Notes under the pieces: generated by a model
Seen by the model: the letters and a program-made list of their open reading frames with translations, nothing else
What the model was told of the DNA's origin: nothing
The model's database searches: none
Source: Streptomyces sp. CA-210063
Lineage (GTDB): Bacteria; Actinomycetota; Actinomycetes; Streptomycetales; Streptomycetaceae
Reading direction: 5' to 3'
Assembly (NCBI RefSeq): GCF_024612015.1
Contig: NZ_CP102512.1
Span: 5,828,001-5,892,000 of the forward strand
DNA length: 64,000 nt
Shown here: positions 1 through 9,559 of the stretch, in pieces
How the letters are laid out: every line of letters begins with the position of its first letter
Position numbering within the stretch: position 1 is the stretch's first letter
Made by a program: the position numbers and the translations under genes

Positions 1-130
1 GGTCGGCCCAGGCGCGTTCGAAGTGGACGTTCTCGTCCTTCTCTATGTCGAGGTCGGCTTTGTGCGCGGCCTGCAGCTGGTCGGCGGTGATGCCCTTCAT
101 CCCGTGGTGGACGTCCATGAACTTGGTCAT
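1..130 (-). CDS. DUF4242 nickel-binding protein, 3' part cut by window edge
   Basis: Only the first 43 codons lie in the window; the gene runs off the left edge. The translation begins MTKFMDVHHGMKGITADQLQ and is His/Asp rich. It matches my memory of S. coelicolor SCO4226, a small ferredoxin-like-fold DUF4242 protein characterised as nickel binding. The start is well supported: AAGGAGGTG lies 6 nt before the ATG on the minus strand. The family is cytoplasmic, usually about 80 residues, and probably buffers metal. The metallothionein gene mtpA lies 0.9 kb away. Family call is strong; the physiological role is inference. Confidence 0.85.
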   Translation of the reverse strand, partial: MTKFMDVHHGMKGITADQLQAAHKADLDIEKDENVHFERAWAD

Positions 131-220
131 GGCTCGCACCTCCTTCTTCCCTTTCCGGCCTTTCCGATTCCTTGCCCTCCCCCTTCATGCTGCTCCCGTA
201 CGGCCGCGCGGGCGACCTCG

Positions 221-283
221 TGGCAGACACCTTCGTGGCAGACACCTTCGTGGCAGACACCTTGATGGCAGACACCCCTTCGG
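221..283. repeat. 15-bp tandem repeat, about 4 copies
   Basis: The unit TGGCAGACACCTTCG starts at 221, 236, 251 and 266, the last copy being diverged. It lies between the DUF4242 gene and the next plus-strand gene, in no convincing reading frame. It may be upstream of both genes, so it could carry regulator sites, but nothing identifies one. Confidence 0.8.
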
Positions 284-340
284 CAGACGGCCCCTTGGAA
301 GTGACCCGGCATCGAACGGCCGTGCGCTAGCGTCCCCCTC

Positions 341-790
341 ATGCGTATGCAGAGGGTGGGGATGTCCACTGCCGGAGTCGTGGCCGCGGTGGCGCTTCTG
401 GGCGTGGGGCTCCCCGTCGGGTACTTCCTCGTCGAGTACGGGTGCGGGCGGGAGGAGGAGCGGTTGGGGGAGGCGTTGGCCGAGGATCCCGTGCTGGACG
501 ACGGCGTGGACGGGGCCCGGGTCGAGGAGTCGTACCAGGAGTGCGACGACGACGATCTGACGGCCGTCGCCGGGAAGACGTACCGGTACGGCGGGGACCG
601 GGAGAGCGTTCTCGCGCACTATCGGGATGCCGCGCAGGCCCATGGGTGGCGGTACCGGACGGGCGACTGCCTCACCAAGTCGATCGACGGGGCCATGGCG
701 GGTCTGACCCTCGAAGGGCCGGGGCCGGGCGACCGTTCCCTCCACGTCGAGATCGTCGCCGCCCGCCAGGACTCGGAGCCCTGGTGCTGA
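341..790 (+). CDS. Membrane-anchored or secreted small protein, function unknown
   Basis: The product has 149 residues. A hydrophobic segment at about residues 9-30 follows a basic start, consistent with a signal anchor or uncleaved signal peptide. The rest is acidic, with a DDDD run and four cysteines after the anchor (CGR, QECD, GDCL and the terminal WC) that could pair outside the cell. The start is chosen because TAGCGT at 328-333 lies exactly 7 nt before the ATG, the pattern of a Streptomyces leaderless transcript; a second ATG at 362 is possible. I do not recognise a domain. It converges on mtpA and shares the hairpin at 899-931. Confidence 0.6.
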   Translation: MRMQRVGMSTAGVVAAVALLGVGLPVGYFLVEYGCGREEERLGEALAEDPVLDDGVDGARVEESYQECDDDDLTAVAGKTYRYGGDRESVLAHYRDAAQAHGWRYRTGDCLTKSIDGAMAGLTLEGPGPGDRSLHVEIVAARQDSEPWC

Positions 791-841
791 GCGTTCACCA
801 GTCCCGAGACGCGGGACAAGTGACGCTCACCCATCCCCCGA

Positions 842-895
842 ATGAGTGACACTCAGCTGTCCCAGTGCATGAGTGACGCACCTGTCCCAGGCGTG
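842..895. repeat. Imperfect direct duplication
   Basis: The segment ATGAGTGAC...CTGTCCCAG occurs at about 842-870 and again at about 869-892 with a few changes. It lies between convergent genes just before a terminator-like hairpin. No function is visible. Confidence 0.5.
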
Positions 896-898
896 AGC

Positions 899-931
899 GA
901 AGGGGGCCGTCGCGAGCGACAGGCCCCCTTC
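899..931. terminator. Bidirectional hairpin between convergent genes
   Basis: The arms GAAGGGGGCC (899-908) and GGCCCCCTTC (922-931) are perfectly complementary, with a second inner stem GTCG/CGAC. It sits between the stop of the gene at 341-790 and the stop of mtpA, so it can serve both. Confidence 0.75.
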
Positions 932-972
932 TCCCATGTACGAAGAGGCGTACGAAAGCAACCGCGTGCCGG

Positions 973-1134
973 TCAGCCGCACTGGCACGGGTTGCCGGAC
1001 TGGCACCCGCACGCACATCCGGAGCCGCAGCCGCAGGCGCCGACGAGGGGCAGGATCTTGATGTCGGCGGGCTGATGGGTGTCCCGGACCTGCGTCGGGT
1101 CGGGCGTGCTGGGGCTGGCGGGGGATTCGGCCAT
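973..1134 (-). CDS. mtpA: Small cysteine-rich metallothionein-like protein MtpA
   Basis: The product has 53 residues. Its last 20 residues contain seven cysteines in CGC, CAC/CGC and CQC patterns, typical of a metal-thiolate cluster; the N-terminal half is Ser/Pro/Asp rich. The start is chosen from the GAGGAGG sequence 5-6 nt before the ATG at 1134. It lies downstream of phoU on the same strand. In S. lividans and S. coelicolor, mtpA is described next to phoU and the phoR-phoP operon, which fits exactly. It probably sequesters Zn, Cd or Cu in the cytosol; the metal is not shown by sequence. It is too short for many gene finders. Confidence 0.85.
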   Translation of the reverse strand: MAESPASPSTPDPTQVRDTHQPADIKILPLVGACGCGSGCACGCQSGNPCQCG

Positions 1135-1359
1135 GGTCCCTCCTCGAAGGCTGGTGCCTGTGCCCATTGGATGCCCCCAATTGCATGCCCGTTCAGCCGG
1201 GCGCATCAACGGCGCACAGAGGCGTCCACACGCCCTGCCCGAGCACGAAGCGCCGGGAGCATCGAGCAGCCGGACCGCAGTCGGCCGGAGCCAGCCGCAG
1301 CCGGACCACCGACCGCCGGAGGCGCCCAGGGCCCCGGGCGTCGGCGCCCCGCCGAAGCC

Positions 1360-2049
1360 CTACGCCCCCTCCACCCCAGTGACCGGCTGGATGTCCGCCT
1401 GCAGCTCGTCCGCGTGCTCGCCCGTCACCAGGTACACCACACGCTTGGCGACGGACACCGCGTGGTCGGCGAAGCGCTCGTAGTAGCGGCCGAGGAGGGT
1501 GACGTCGACGGCGGTCTCGATGCCGTGCTGCCAGCGGTCGTCCATGAGGTGCTGGAAGAGGGCGCGGTGGAGGAGGTCCATCGCGTCGTCGTCCGTCTCC
1601 AACTGGAGCGCGAGGTCGACGTCCTTGGTGATGATCACCTCGGCGGCCTTGGCCATCAGGCGCTGCGCGAGCTGGCCCATCTCCAGGATCGTGGCGTGCA
1701 GGTCGCGCGGGACCGTGCGGTCGGGGAAGCGGAGCCGGGTGAGCTTGGCCACATGCTGGGCGAGGTCGCCGGAGCGCTCCAGGTCGGCCGACATGCGCAG
1801 GGAGGTCACGACGATACGGAGGTCCGTCGCCACCGGCTGCTGCCTCGCCAGCAGGGCTATCGCGCGAGCCTCCAGGTCGTGCTGCAGGTCGTCGACCTTC
1901 TTGTCGGCCTCGATCACGCTCTCGGCCAGCTTCAGGTCGGCGTCGAGCATCGCCGTCGTGGCACGTCCGATCGCCGACCCCACCAGTCGGGCCATCTCGA
2001 CAAGGCCCTCACCGATCGAGTCAAGTTCCTCGTGGTACGCGTCCCGCAT
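1360..2049 (-). CDS. phoU: Phosphate regulon regulator PhoU
   Basis: The product has 229 residues, the normal PhoU length, and consists of two three-helix-bundle repeats. The PhoU signatures are present: an N-terminal MRDAYHEELD start, DLRIVVTSLRMSADLERSGDLA-type sequence in the first repeat, and LGRYYERFADHAVSVAKRV in the second, both metal-binding E/D-rich helices. PhoU damps Pho signalling by linking the Pst transporter to the sensor PhoR. The start at 2049 follows GAGAGGGA; a longer version from 2070 is possible. It is divergent from phoR-phoP and probably PhoP-dependent, as described in S. coelicolor. Confidence 0.95.
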   Translation of the reverse strand: MRDAYHEELDSIGEGLVEMARLVGSAIGRATTAMLDADLKLAESVIEADKKVDDLQHDLEARAIALLARQQPVATDLRIVVTSLRMSADLERSGDLAQHVAKLTRLRFPDRTVPRDLHATILEMGQLAQRLMAKAAEVIITKDVDLALQLETDDDAMDLLHRALFQHLMDDRWQHGIETAVDVTLLGRYYERFADHAVSVAKRVVYLVTGEHADELQADIQPVTGVEGA

Positions 2050-2130
2050 CAGGGTGTCCCTCTCTTGCATACGTCTGCTCGTGGGTAACCAGAAAAGCCG
2101 TGCCGAAAGCCGTTCCGCCAGGCCAGGACG

Positions 2131-2241
2131 ACCGAATGAACGGTGACCGGGGTCCCGGACGAACCCCACGCTCCCACGTTCCGGCCCGTACGCGTCCGTT
2201 TCCGCCACCCCAAATGAATCAATACTGGCTCCAAGGTGAAC
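2131..2241 (-). promoter_or_regulatory. Candidate PHO-box half-sites in the phoU/phoR intergenic region
   Basis: On the minus strand GTTCATTCGGT (2131-2141) and GTTCACCTTGG (2231-2241) fit the 11-nt PhoP direct-repeat unit that begins GTTCA. The flanking 11-mers are poor matches, so each is a half-site rather than a full box. The location between divergent phoU and phoR is where PhoP is known to act. Confidence 0.4.
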
Positions 2242-2314
2242 TCTGGGCGACGAGTGTTCGAGGTCGCCCTCCGACCGCTGTGGAGATGTCCGACCTCGTG
2301 CCTAACCTGGATGC

Positions 2315-3622
2315 ATGGACGTGAACGCGGCGGTTGCCGCAGCGGCAGCGATCGCCGGAGTGCTCACCGGTGTCATCGCCATGCTGGCGTTCCGCGTCAG
2401 CGAGCGCGAGCAGAAGCGTCCCACCAGAACCTCCCTGCACACGGACCCGGTGCTTCCGCCCGGCGTCGACACCGTGCTCTCCGTGCTGCGCTCCTCCGCG
2501 GTCGTGCTCGACGAGGCGGACGCCGTCGTCAAGGCCAGCTCCGCCGCGTACGCCCTCGGGCTGGTGCGCGGCGGGAAGCTCGCCGTCGAGCCGATGTCGA
2601 AGATGGCGCGCGACACGCGCCGGGACGGCGAGATACGCCAGGTCGAGCTGGATCTGCCCCGGCGCGGCACGGGACGCGGCGAGGCGCTCGCCGTCTCCGC
2701 GCGCGTCGCGCCCCTGGGCTCCCGGCTCGTCCTGCTCCTCGTCGAGGACCTCACCGAGGCCCGCCGTATAGAAGCCGTACGCCGCGACTTCGTCGCCAAC
2801 GTCAGCCATGAGCTGAAGACGCCGGTCGGCGCCCTCTCCCTCCTCTCGGAGGCCGTCATGGGGGCGTCGGACGACCCCGAGGCGGTGGAACGGTTCGCCG
2901 GGCGCATGCAGATCGAGGCCACCCGGCTCACCAACCTCGTGCAGGAACTCATCGACCTCTCCCGGGTGCAGAACGACGACCCGCTGGAGGACGCCGAGCC
3001 CGTACGGGTGGAGGAGCTGGTCGCCGAGGCCGTCGACCGCTGCCGCCACCAGGCCGGCACCAAGCAGATCACCATGGCTTCGAACATGGGGGCGCCCGAA
3101 GGGCTCGAGCAGGGTGGTGGCGGGCGACGGGCGGGCGGCACCGCCGAGCTGCATGTCTGGGGCAACCGCGGGCAGCTCGCCGCCGCCCTCGGCAACCTCG
3201 TCGAGAACGCCGTCAACTACTCGCCGGCCCGCACCCGCGTCGGCATAGCCGCCCGCAGGGTCAGCGCGCCCGGCGGGGACCATATCGAGATCGCCGTGAC
3301 CGACCAGGGCATCGGCATCTCGGACAAGGACAAGGAGCGCATCTTCGAGCGCTTCTACCGCGTGGACCCGGCCCGTTCCCGCCAGACCGGCGGTACGGGT
3401 CTCGGTCTCGCGATCGTCAAGCACGTGGCCGCCTCGCACGGCGGGGAGGTCACGGTGTGGAGCTCGGAGGGACAGGGCTCCACGTTCACCCTCAGGCTGC
3501 CGGAGGCGGGCGTGGCCCGCGACCGCGCGGCCCAGCACCCGGACCTCGACGCCGAGGACGGACAGCCTCACACCGCCCCATCCCCGTACGAACCGCTTCC
3601 CGCCCCGGAGGTCCTTCCGTGA
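2315..3622 (+). CDS. phoR: Phosphate sensor histidine kinase PhoR
   Basis: The product has 435 residues. One transmembrane helix at about residues 6-27 anchors it; a PAS-like region follows. The H-box is NVSHELKTPVG with phospho-acceptor His165. The HATPase domain shows the N-box NLVENAVNYSP, G1 DQGIGIS and G2 GTGLGLAIVKH. There is only one membrane helix and almost no extracytoplasmic part, as in SenX3-type kinases that sense through PhoU/Pst. The gene looks leaderless: TAACCT at 2303-2308 lies 6 nt before the ATG and no Shine-Dalgarno is present. Its stop overlaps the phoP start (GTGA), implying translational coupling. Confidence 0.95.
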   Translation: MDVNAAVAAAAAIAGVLTGVIAMLAFRVSEREQKRPTRTSLHTDPVLPPGVDTVLSVLRSSAVVLDEADAVVKASSAAYALGLVRGGKLAVEPMSKMARDTRRDGEIRQVELDLPRRGTGRGEALAVSARVAPLGSRLVLLLVEDLTEARRIEAVRRDFVANVSHELKTPVGALSLLSEAVMGASDDPEAVERFAGRMQIEATRLTNLVQELIDLSRVQNDDPLEDAEPVRVEELVAEAVDRCRHQAGTKQITMASNMGAPEGLEQGGGGRRAGGTAELHVWGNRGQLAAALGNLVENAVNYSPARTRVGIAARRVSAPGGDHIEIAVTDQGIGISDKDKERIFERFYRVDPARSRQTGGTGLGLAIVKHVAASHGGEVTVWSSEGQGSTFTLRLPEAGVARDRAAQHPDLDAEDGQPHTAPSPYEPLPAPEVLP

Positions 3623-4299
3623 CCCGAGTGCTCGTCGTCGAGGACGAGGAGTCCTTCTCCGACGCCCTGTCCTACATGCTCCGCAAAGAGGGCTTCGAGG
3701 TCGCCATCGCGACCACCGGGCCCGACGGTCTCGACGAGTTCGAGCGCAACGGAGCCGACCTCGTCCTCCTCGACCTGATGCTGCCCGGCCTGCCGGGCAC
3801 CGAGGTCTGCCGTCAGCTGCGCGGCCGTTCCAATGTCCCGGTGATCATGGTCACCGCCAAGGACAGTGAGATCGACAAGGTCGTGGGCCTGGAAATAGGA
3901 GCCGATGACTATGTCACCAAGCCCTTCTCCTCCCGCGAACTCGTCGCCCGTATCCGGGCCGTACTGCGCCGTCGCGGCGAGCCCGAGGAGGTCACCCCTG
4001 CCGCGCTGGAGGCCGGCCCCGTCCGCATGGACGTCGACCGTCACGTGGTCACTGTCTCGGGCTCCAAGGTCGACCTCCCCCTCAAGGAGTTCGACCTGCT
4101 CGAGATGCTGCTGCGAAACGCGGGCCGCGTCCTGACCCGTATGCAGCTCATCGACCGAGTCTGGGGCGCCGACTACGTGGGCGACACCAAGACCCTCGAC
4201 GTCCACGTCAAGCGCCTCCGCGCCAAGATCGAGCCGGACCCGGGCGCGCCGCGGTACCTGGTCACCGTGCGCGGCCTCGGCTACAAGTTCGAGCCGTAA
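3619..4299 (+). CDS. phoP: Phosphate response regulator PhoP
   Basis: The product has 226 residues in OmpR/PhoB architecture. The receiver domain (1-120) has the acidic pocket EDEE near residues 8-11, phospho-acceptor Asp52 in LLDLMLPG, a T/S switch in MVTAK and Lys in TKPFSS. The C-terminal winged helix (about 130-226) ends with the typical DVHVKRLRAKIE and TVRGLGYKF sequences. The GTG start overlaps the phoR stop. It activates phosphate scavenging genes and represses secondary metabolism in Streptomyces. The operon ends at the hairpin at 4342-4383. Confidence 0.96.
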   Translation: MTRVLVVEDEESFSDALSYMLRKEGFEVAIATTGPDGLDEFERNGADLVLLDLMLPGLPGTEVCRQLRGRSNVPVIMVTAKDSEIDKVVGLEIGADDYVTKPFSSRELVARIRAVLRRRGEPEEVTPAALEAGPVRMDVDRHVVTVSGSKVDLPLKEFDLLEMLLRNAGRVLTRMQLIDRVWGADYVGDTKTLDVHVKRLRAKIEPDPGAPRYLVTVRGLGYKFEP

Positions 4300-4341
4300 A
4301 CCGACTGTGAGCCGTGGACCTACGACCACGTGCTCGTTCTA

Positions 4342-4383
4342 CGCCGAAGGGCGGCACCCTCCCAGGGGTGCCGCCCTTCGGCG
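4342..4383. terminator. Strong bidirectional terminator after phoP
   Basis: An 18-bp perfect stem (4342-4359 with 4366-4383) encloses a 6-nt loop. It lies between convergent phoP and the lipoprotein gene, so it can stop both transcripts. Confidence 0.9.
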
Positions 4384-4401
4384 TGTGCGGGCGTACGGCG
4401 C

Positions 4402-5112
4402 TCAGTGGCCGGAAGACTCCTGGGAACCGGAACCCGCGGCGGAGGTGGACGGGGAGGCCGTCGAGCCGGCGGCGGTGCCCTCCTCCTCGGCGGTGCCCTC
4501 GTCGGGGGACGGCGAGCCCGTGCCGGACGGGGACGGGGAGCCGGTGGTCTCCTCGGACGGCGAGGCGCTCGTGGCGGGGGCCTCGGGGATGTCGGTCGGG
4601 CCCCACTTCTCGAAGTAGTGCTCGGCGGGCACGACGAAGGCGCGCAGGCCGACCTCGCCGGTCTCGCTGAAGTTGAACGTGACCCGCTGGGCGTTGCCGT
4701 CCTTGACCGCGTCGGAGACGTCCGCCAGGACCGCGGAGGCGTTGCCCTCGCCGCCGAGGACCACGGAGCCACCGGCCGGGACGACGACCTTGCCGCCCCT
4801 GCCCTCGCCCTTGACCGGCGTGATCTCGGCGGTACCGGCGCCCTCCACGGTGATGGAGTCCAGGGTCTGGTCGGTCCTGGCGTTGGTGTTGAACAGGGTC
4901 GCGGAGACGACGGCCGGGCCCTTGGTCTCGGTACCCGGCTGGGTGACCACGATCGCGTTCTGGATCTTGATGTCGCCGACGCTGGTGGCCGCGTTGTCCG
5001 GCTTGATCTCCAGCGTCTGGGCATTGCTGCCGGCGGCGCACGCGGCGAGTGAGGCGATCGAGAACGCGAGGGCGGCGGCGGCGAGGGCGCCGCGTCGAAG
5101 GCTGCTGCTCAC
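4402..5112 (-). CDS. Secreted lipoprotein with Ser/Pro/Glu tail
   Basis: The product has 236 residues. A lipoprotein signal ends in the lipobox LAAC with Cys25. The middle (about 35-170) resembles the DUF461/PCu(A)C-like copper-chaperone group of extracytoplasmic beta proteins, but I do not see the family's Met/His copper motif, so the function stays open. The last 60 residues are low complexity (SPSEETTGSPSPSG type), probably a wall-spanning or flexible tail. The GTG start follows AAGGAG at a spacing of 12. It is the neighbour of phoRP in S. coelicolor too. Confidence 0.8.
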   Translation of the reverse strand: MSSSLRRGALAAAALAFSIASLAACAAGSNAQTLEIKPDNAATSVGDIKIQNAIVVTQPGTETKGPAVVSATLFNTNARTDQTLDSITVEGAGTAEITPVKGEGRGGKVVVPAGGSVVLGGEGNASAVLADVSDAVKDGNAQRVTFNFSETGEVGLRAFVVPAEHYFEKWGPTDIPEAPATSASPSEETTGSPSPSGTGSPSPDEGTAEEEGTAAGSTASPSTSAAGSGSQESSGH

Positions 5113-5732
5113 GGCGGCGGCATCTCCTTGAACGGGGGCGGTACATGGTCTGTGGCGGGCTCAGGTTACCGAGCCGTTCCGCCGCCGCCGCACCCGACCC
5201 TCCCCAAGTCCCCGACGAGTCACGGGAAGCAATTGAGTGGACGCACCACGCACACGCTCCTCCGGCATTCGCATAACCACCCCCGATACCGCTGTCGCCC
5301 CCTTCGCCGCCGTCCCGGATTTCCGGTAAGGAATGCGGGGCGCCACAGAAAATCGATCACCCGGCAGAACGGCGTAGGAACACGATCCGGTAACGGCGGA
5401 ACATCCCCCGTAGATCAACCTTCTTGATCAATTCCGGATTCGACTCGTACCCGACTCCACTCACCGAACGGAGTAGCGGAAGTCGCACACTTGGAGCCGG
5501 ACAAAGCGGGACGTTCGGCCGCTCGTGCAGCCCTCCGGGTGCGTGTACCGTACGCGTTTCGCTCCGCCCGGAGAGCCGCTCCGACCTGCGAATACCCACT
5601 TCCGTTCGGCCCCCGCAGCACGTTCCTGTTGCTGTTGTCAAGCCCCGAGATATGCCCTGACCTGCGAAAACGCCATTCAGAACCCGCCGTTTCCGTGTTA
5701 CCCTGGATAGCCACGGAAGGGGTACCTGTCAC
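5113..5732. other. Long intergenic region upstream of carD
   Basis: This 620-base stretch separates the lipoprotein gene and carD, which are divergent. Base composition is less GC-rich than the genes. Apart from the carD promoter candidate I see no coding sequence with Streptomyces codon bias, no RNA gene and no long repeat. Confidence 0.6.
5676..5704 (+). promoter_or_regulatory. Candidate carD promoter
   Basis: TTCAGA (5676-5681) and TACCCT (5699-5704) are separated by 17 bp. The start codon is 29 nt after the -10. GAAGGGG lies in the leader as ribosome binding site. Confidence 0.5.
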
Positions 5733-6215
5733 ATGACGTTCAAGGTTGGCGACACCGTGGTCTATCCCCATCACGGGGCCGCGCTGATCGAGGCCATCGA
5801 AACTCGCCAGATCAAAGGCGTGGACAAGACCTACTTGGTGCTCAAGGTCGCTCAGGGCGACCTGACAGTGCGTGTGCCGGCGGACAATGCGGAGTTCGTC
5901 GGCGTACGTGATGTGGTCGGGCAGGACGGCCTGGACCGGGTCTTCGAGGTGCTGCGCGCGCCGTATGCCGAGGAGCCCACGAACTGGTCGCGTCGCTACA
6001 AGGCAAACCTGGAGAAGCTCGCCTCCGGCGATGTCATCAAGGTCGCGGAAGTCGTGCGTGACCTGTGGCGTCGTGAGCGCGAGCGCGGACTGTCCGCCGG
6101 TGAGAAGCGCATGCTCGCCAAGGCCCGCCAGATCCTGGTGAGCGAGCTCGCCCTCGCGGAGAACACGAACGAGGACAAGGCCGAGGCACTGCTCGACGAG
6201 GTCCTCGCGTCCTGA
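5733..6215 (+). CDS. carD: CarD-family RNA polymerase-binding transcription factor
   Basis: The product has 160 residues, the usual CarD length. The N-terminal Tudor-like RNA-polymerase interaction domain starts [17 protein letters not shown]. The C-terminal helical DNA-binding domain includes the [11 protein letters not shown] region with the conserved Trp that wedges the open complex. CarD binds the beta subunit and stabilises open complexes at housekeeping and rRNA promoters; it is essential in mycobacteria. It precedes ispD, with 328 nt between them, as in other Streptomyces. Confidence 0.95.
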   Translation: MTFKVGDTVVYPHHGAALIEAIETRQIKGVDKTYLVLKVAQGDLTVRVPADNAEFVGVRDVVGQDGLDRVFEVLRAPYAEEPTNWSRRYKANLEKLASGDVIKVAEVVRDLWRRERERGLSAGEKRMLAKARQILVSELALAENTNEDKAEALLDEVLAS

Positions 6216-6543
6216 ACTGACTCCTGAGGCAGGCAGCCAGCCCGCTCAGCCGTTCAGCGCAGCACATGGAAATGCCGCGGTGCCCGATGACGTAGCTATT
6301 GTCGCCGGGCGCTGCGGCATGTCCGTACCCGGATGCCGTACGCCGGAATGGGATCCCGGATACTTGGCGTGCCCCGACGCTCATCAGTACAGGTACCTCA
6401 TCAGTACTCGTACGCGTACTTGGCGTGCCGGGCCCGGGCAGCTGGCTCGACCAGATGTCACGGAAGGGTCCGGTCAAGGTGTCGCGCCCGGCACGCTGTG
6501 GCCATACCCACGTAGGCCGAGCACACAAACCTGACAGGAACCG
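6216..6543. other. Intergenic region carD-ispD
   Basis: No gene is visible in these 328 bases. TACTTGGCGTGCC occurs twice (about 6361 and 6417), and ATCAGTAC also occurs twice nearby, a short direct repetition with no known meaning. A CAGGAA ribosome binding site precedes ispD. Confidence 0.55.
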
Positions 6544-7308
6544 ATGTCTGACGATTCGCGCCCTTCGCCTTCCGGAACCGGTACGGGGACCCGTACAGCG
6601 GCCGTGATTCCGGCCGCCGGCCGGGGCGTACGCCTCGGTCCGGGCGCCCCCAAAGCGCTACGCGCGCTGAACGGCACCCCGATGCTGATCCACGCGGCGC
6701 GGGCCATGGCCGCGTCCCGTGCCGTCTCCCTGGTGATCGTCGTGGCGCCGCCCGACGGCGCCCCCGAGGTCAAGACCCTGCTCGACGCGCACGCGCTGCC
6801 CGAGCGGACCGACTTCCTCGTCGTGCCCGGAGGTGAGTCGCGGCAGGAGTCGGTGAAGCTCGGTCTCGACGCGCTCCCACCCGGCTACGACATCGTGCTG
6901 GTGCACGACGCGGCCCGTCCACTCGTGCCCGTCGACACGGTCGACGCCGTCATCGAGGCCGTACGGGACGGGGCGCCGGCCGTGGTGCCCGCGCTGCCGC
7001 TCGCCGACACGGTCAAGGAGGTCGAGCCGGCGGACGCGCAGGGCGCGCCGGAGCCGGTCGTCGCCACGCCGGAGCGCGCGCGGCTGCGGGCGGTGCAGAC
7101 GCCGCAGGGGTTCGACCGGGCGACCCTGGTCCGGGCGCACGAGACGGTCACCGGGGAGGTGACCGACGACGCGAGCATGGTGGAGCGGCTCGGGCTGGGG
7201 GTCGTGGTCGTGCCCGGGCACGAGGAGGCGTTCAAGGTGACGCGGCCGTTGGATCTGGTGCTCGCGGAGGCGGTTCTGGCGCGCAGGAGGCTGAACGATG
7301 GGTTCTGA
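6544..7308 (+). CDS. ispD: 2-C-methyl-D-erythritol 4-phosphate cytidylyltransferase IspD
   Basis: The product has 254 residues. IspD activates MEP with CTP, step 3 of the non-mevalonate isoprenoid pathway, in the cytosol. The nucleotide-binding N-terminus [14 protein letters not shown], the VHDAARPLV motif and the substrate region [10 protein letters not shown] are all present. An 18-residue Ser/Thr/Gly extension precedes the fold. The start codon follows CAGGAACC. It overlaps ispF by 11 nt, so the two are coupled. Confidence 0.96.
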   Translation: MSDDSRPSPSGTGTGTRTAAVIPAAGRGVRLGPGAPKALRALNGTPMLIHAARAMAASRAVSLVIVVAPPDGAPEVKTLLDAHALPERTDFLVVPGGESRQESVKLGLDALPPGYDIVLVHDAARPLVPVDTVDAVIEAVRDGAPAVVPALPLADTVKEVEPADAQGAPEPVVATPERARLRAVQTPQGFDRATLVRAHETVTGEVTDDASMVERLGLGVVVVPGHEEAFKVTRPLDLVLAEAVLARRRLNDGF

Positions 7309-7798
7309 GGCCCCCCAGGTGGTGTTGCCGCAGGTCGGGATCGGTACCGACATCCACGCCTTCGAGGAGGGGCGGGAGCTGTGGTGCGCCGGACTGAAGT
7401 GGGAGGGGGAGGGGCCGGGGCTGGCCGGGCACTCCGACGCGGATGTCGTGGCGCACGCGGCGTGCAACGCGTTGTTCTCCGCCGCCGGGCTCGGTGATCT
7501 CGGGCAGCACTTCGGGACGGGGCGGCCGGAGTGGTCCGGGGCGTCCGGGGTGACGTTGCTGGCGGAGGCGGCGCGGATCGTGCGGGCGGCCGGGTTCACC
7601 ATCGGCAATGTGGCCGTTCAGGTGGTCGGGCCACGGCCGAAGATCGGGAAGCGGCGGGACGAGGCGCAGCGGGTTCTGTCCGATGTCGTGGGCGCGCCCG
7701 TCTCGGTGTCGGGCGCCACGACGGACGGGCTGGGATTTCCGGGGCGGGGCGAGGGATTGATGGCGGTGGCGACGGCGTTGGTCGTACGTCTGGGGTGA
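7298..7798 (+). CDS. ispF: 2-C-methyl-D-erythritol 2,4-cyclodiphosphate synthase IspF
   Basis: The product has 166 residues. IspF closes the cyclodiphosphate ring of CDP-ME 2-phosphate in the MEP pathway and acts as a trimer. The zinc ligands lie in GIGTDIHAF and [11 protein letters not shown]; the C-terminal [13 protein letters not shown] loop is intact. The start overlaps the end of ispD, the classic actinobacterial ispDF pair. The gene is followed by a composite repeat (7811-7942). Confidence 0.97.
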   Translation: MGSEAPQVVLPQVGIGTDIHAFEEGRELWCAGLKWEGEGPGLAGHSDADVVAHAACNALFSAAGLGDLGQHFGTGRPEWSGASGVTLLAEAARIVRAAGFTIGNVAVQVVGPRPKIGKRRDEAQRVLSDVVGAPVSVSGATTDGLGFPGRGEGLMAVATALVVRLG

Positions 7799-7810
7799 CC
7801 CGGGGGATTT

Positions 7811-7870
7811 CCTCGCCCCCGCCGCCCCTACCCGTCCCATCCCAGGGGGCTGCGCCCCCAGGCCCCCGCC
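7811..7870 (+). repeat. Repeat family B, copy 1
   Basis: The segment contains CGCCCCCGCCGCCCCTACCC followed by a CATCCCAGGGGGCTGCGCCCCC dyad. Similar blocks occur at 21467 and 27031. Each copy is downstream of a plus-strand gene and is followed by a family A repeat. Confidence 0.8.
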
Positions 7871-7919
7871 CGAGCCCCCTGCTCGAGTGAGTTGTTCGGG
7901 TGTCGGAGCGTCGTGGCCG

Positions 7920-7942
7920 GTCGCGCAGTTCCCCGCGCCCCT
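7920..7942 (+). repeat. Palindromic repeat family A, half copy 1
   Basis: Core CGCAGTTCCCCGCGCCCC, preceded by GGAGCGTCGTGGCCG. It lies in the ispF-cysS gap. Confidence 0.9.
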
Positions 7943-8049
7943 TTTGGGCCTGCGGCCCATCAAGGGTGCGGGCGGGTATGCGTCACGAATGTGTGGCCCT
8001 TGGGGGGAAGGGCTCAGGGCATGGGCTATGGCCTACTACCCTGGGACTC

Positions 8050-9468
<1,419 letters not shown>

Positions 9469-9484
9469 GCCTTTCTTGATCGAT

Positions 9485-9512
9485 TGTGCCGCCCGGCCAT
9501 CCGGGCGGCACA
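9485..9512 (+). terminator. Hairpin after cysS
   Basis: Twelve perfectly paired bases (TGTGCCGCCCGG with its complement) with a 4-nt loop between cysS and rlmB. No clear T-tract, as is common in Streptomyces. Confidence 0.75.
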
Positions 9513-9559
9513 CTGCATTACGTACGTACACACGAACGCTTCTCAGAGACGGGTAGGTC

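Noticed and set aside
2131..2241. A complete PHO box with two perfect 11-bp direct repeats
   Set aside because: Only single good half-sites were found; the flanking 11-mers do not match, so it is listed only as a candidate.
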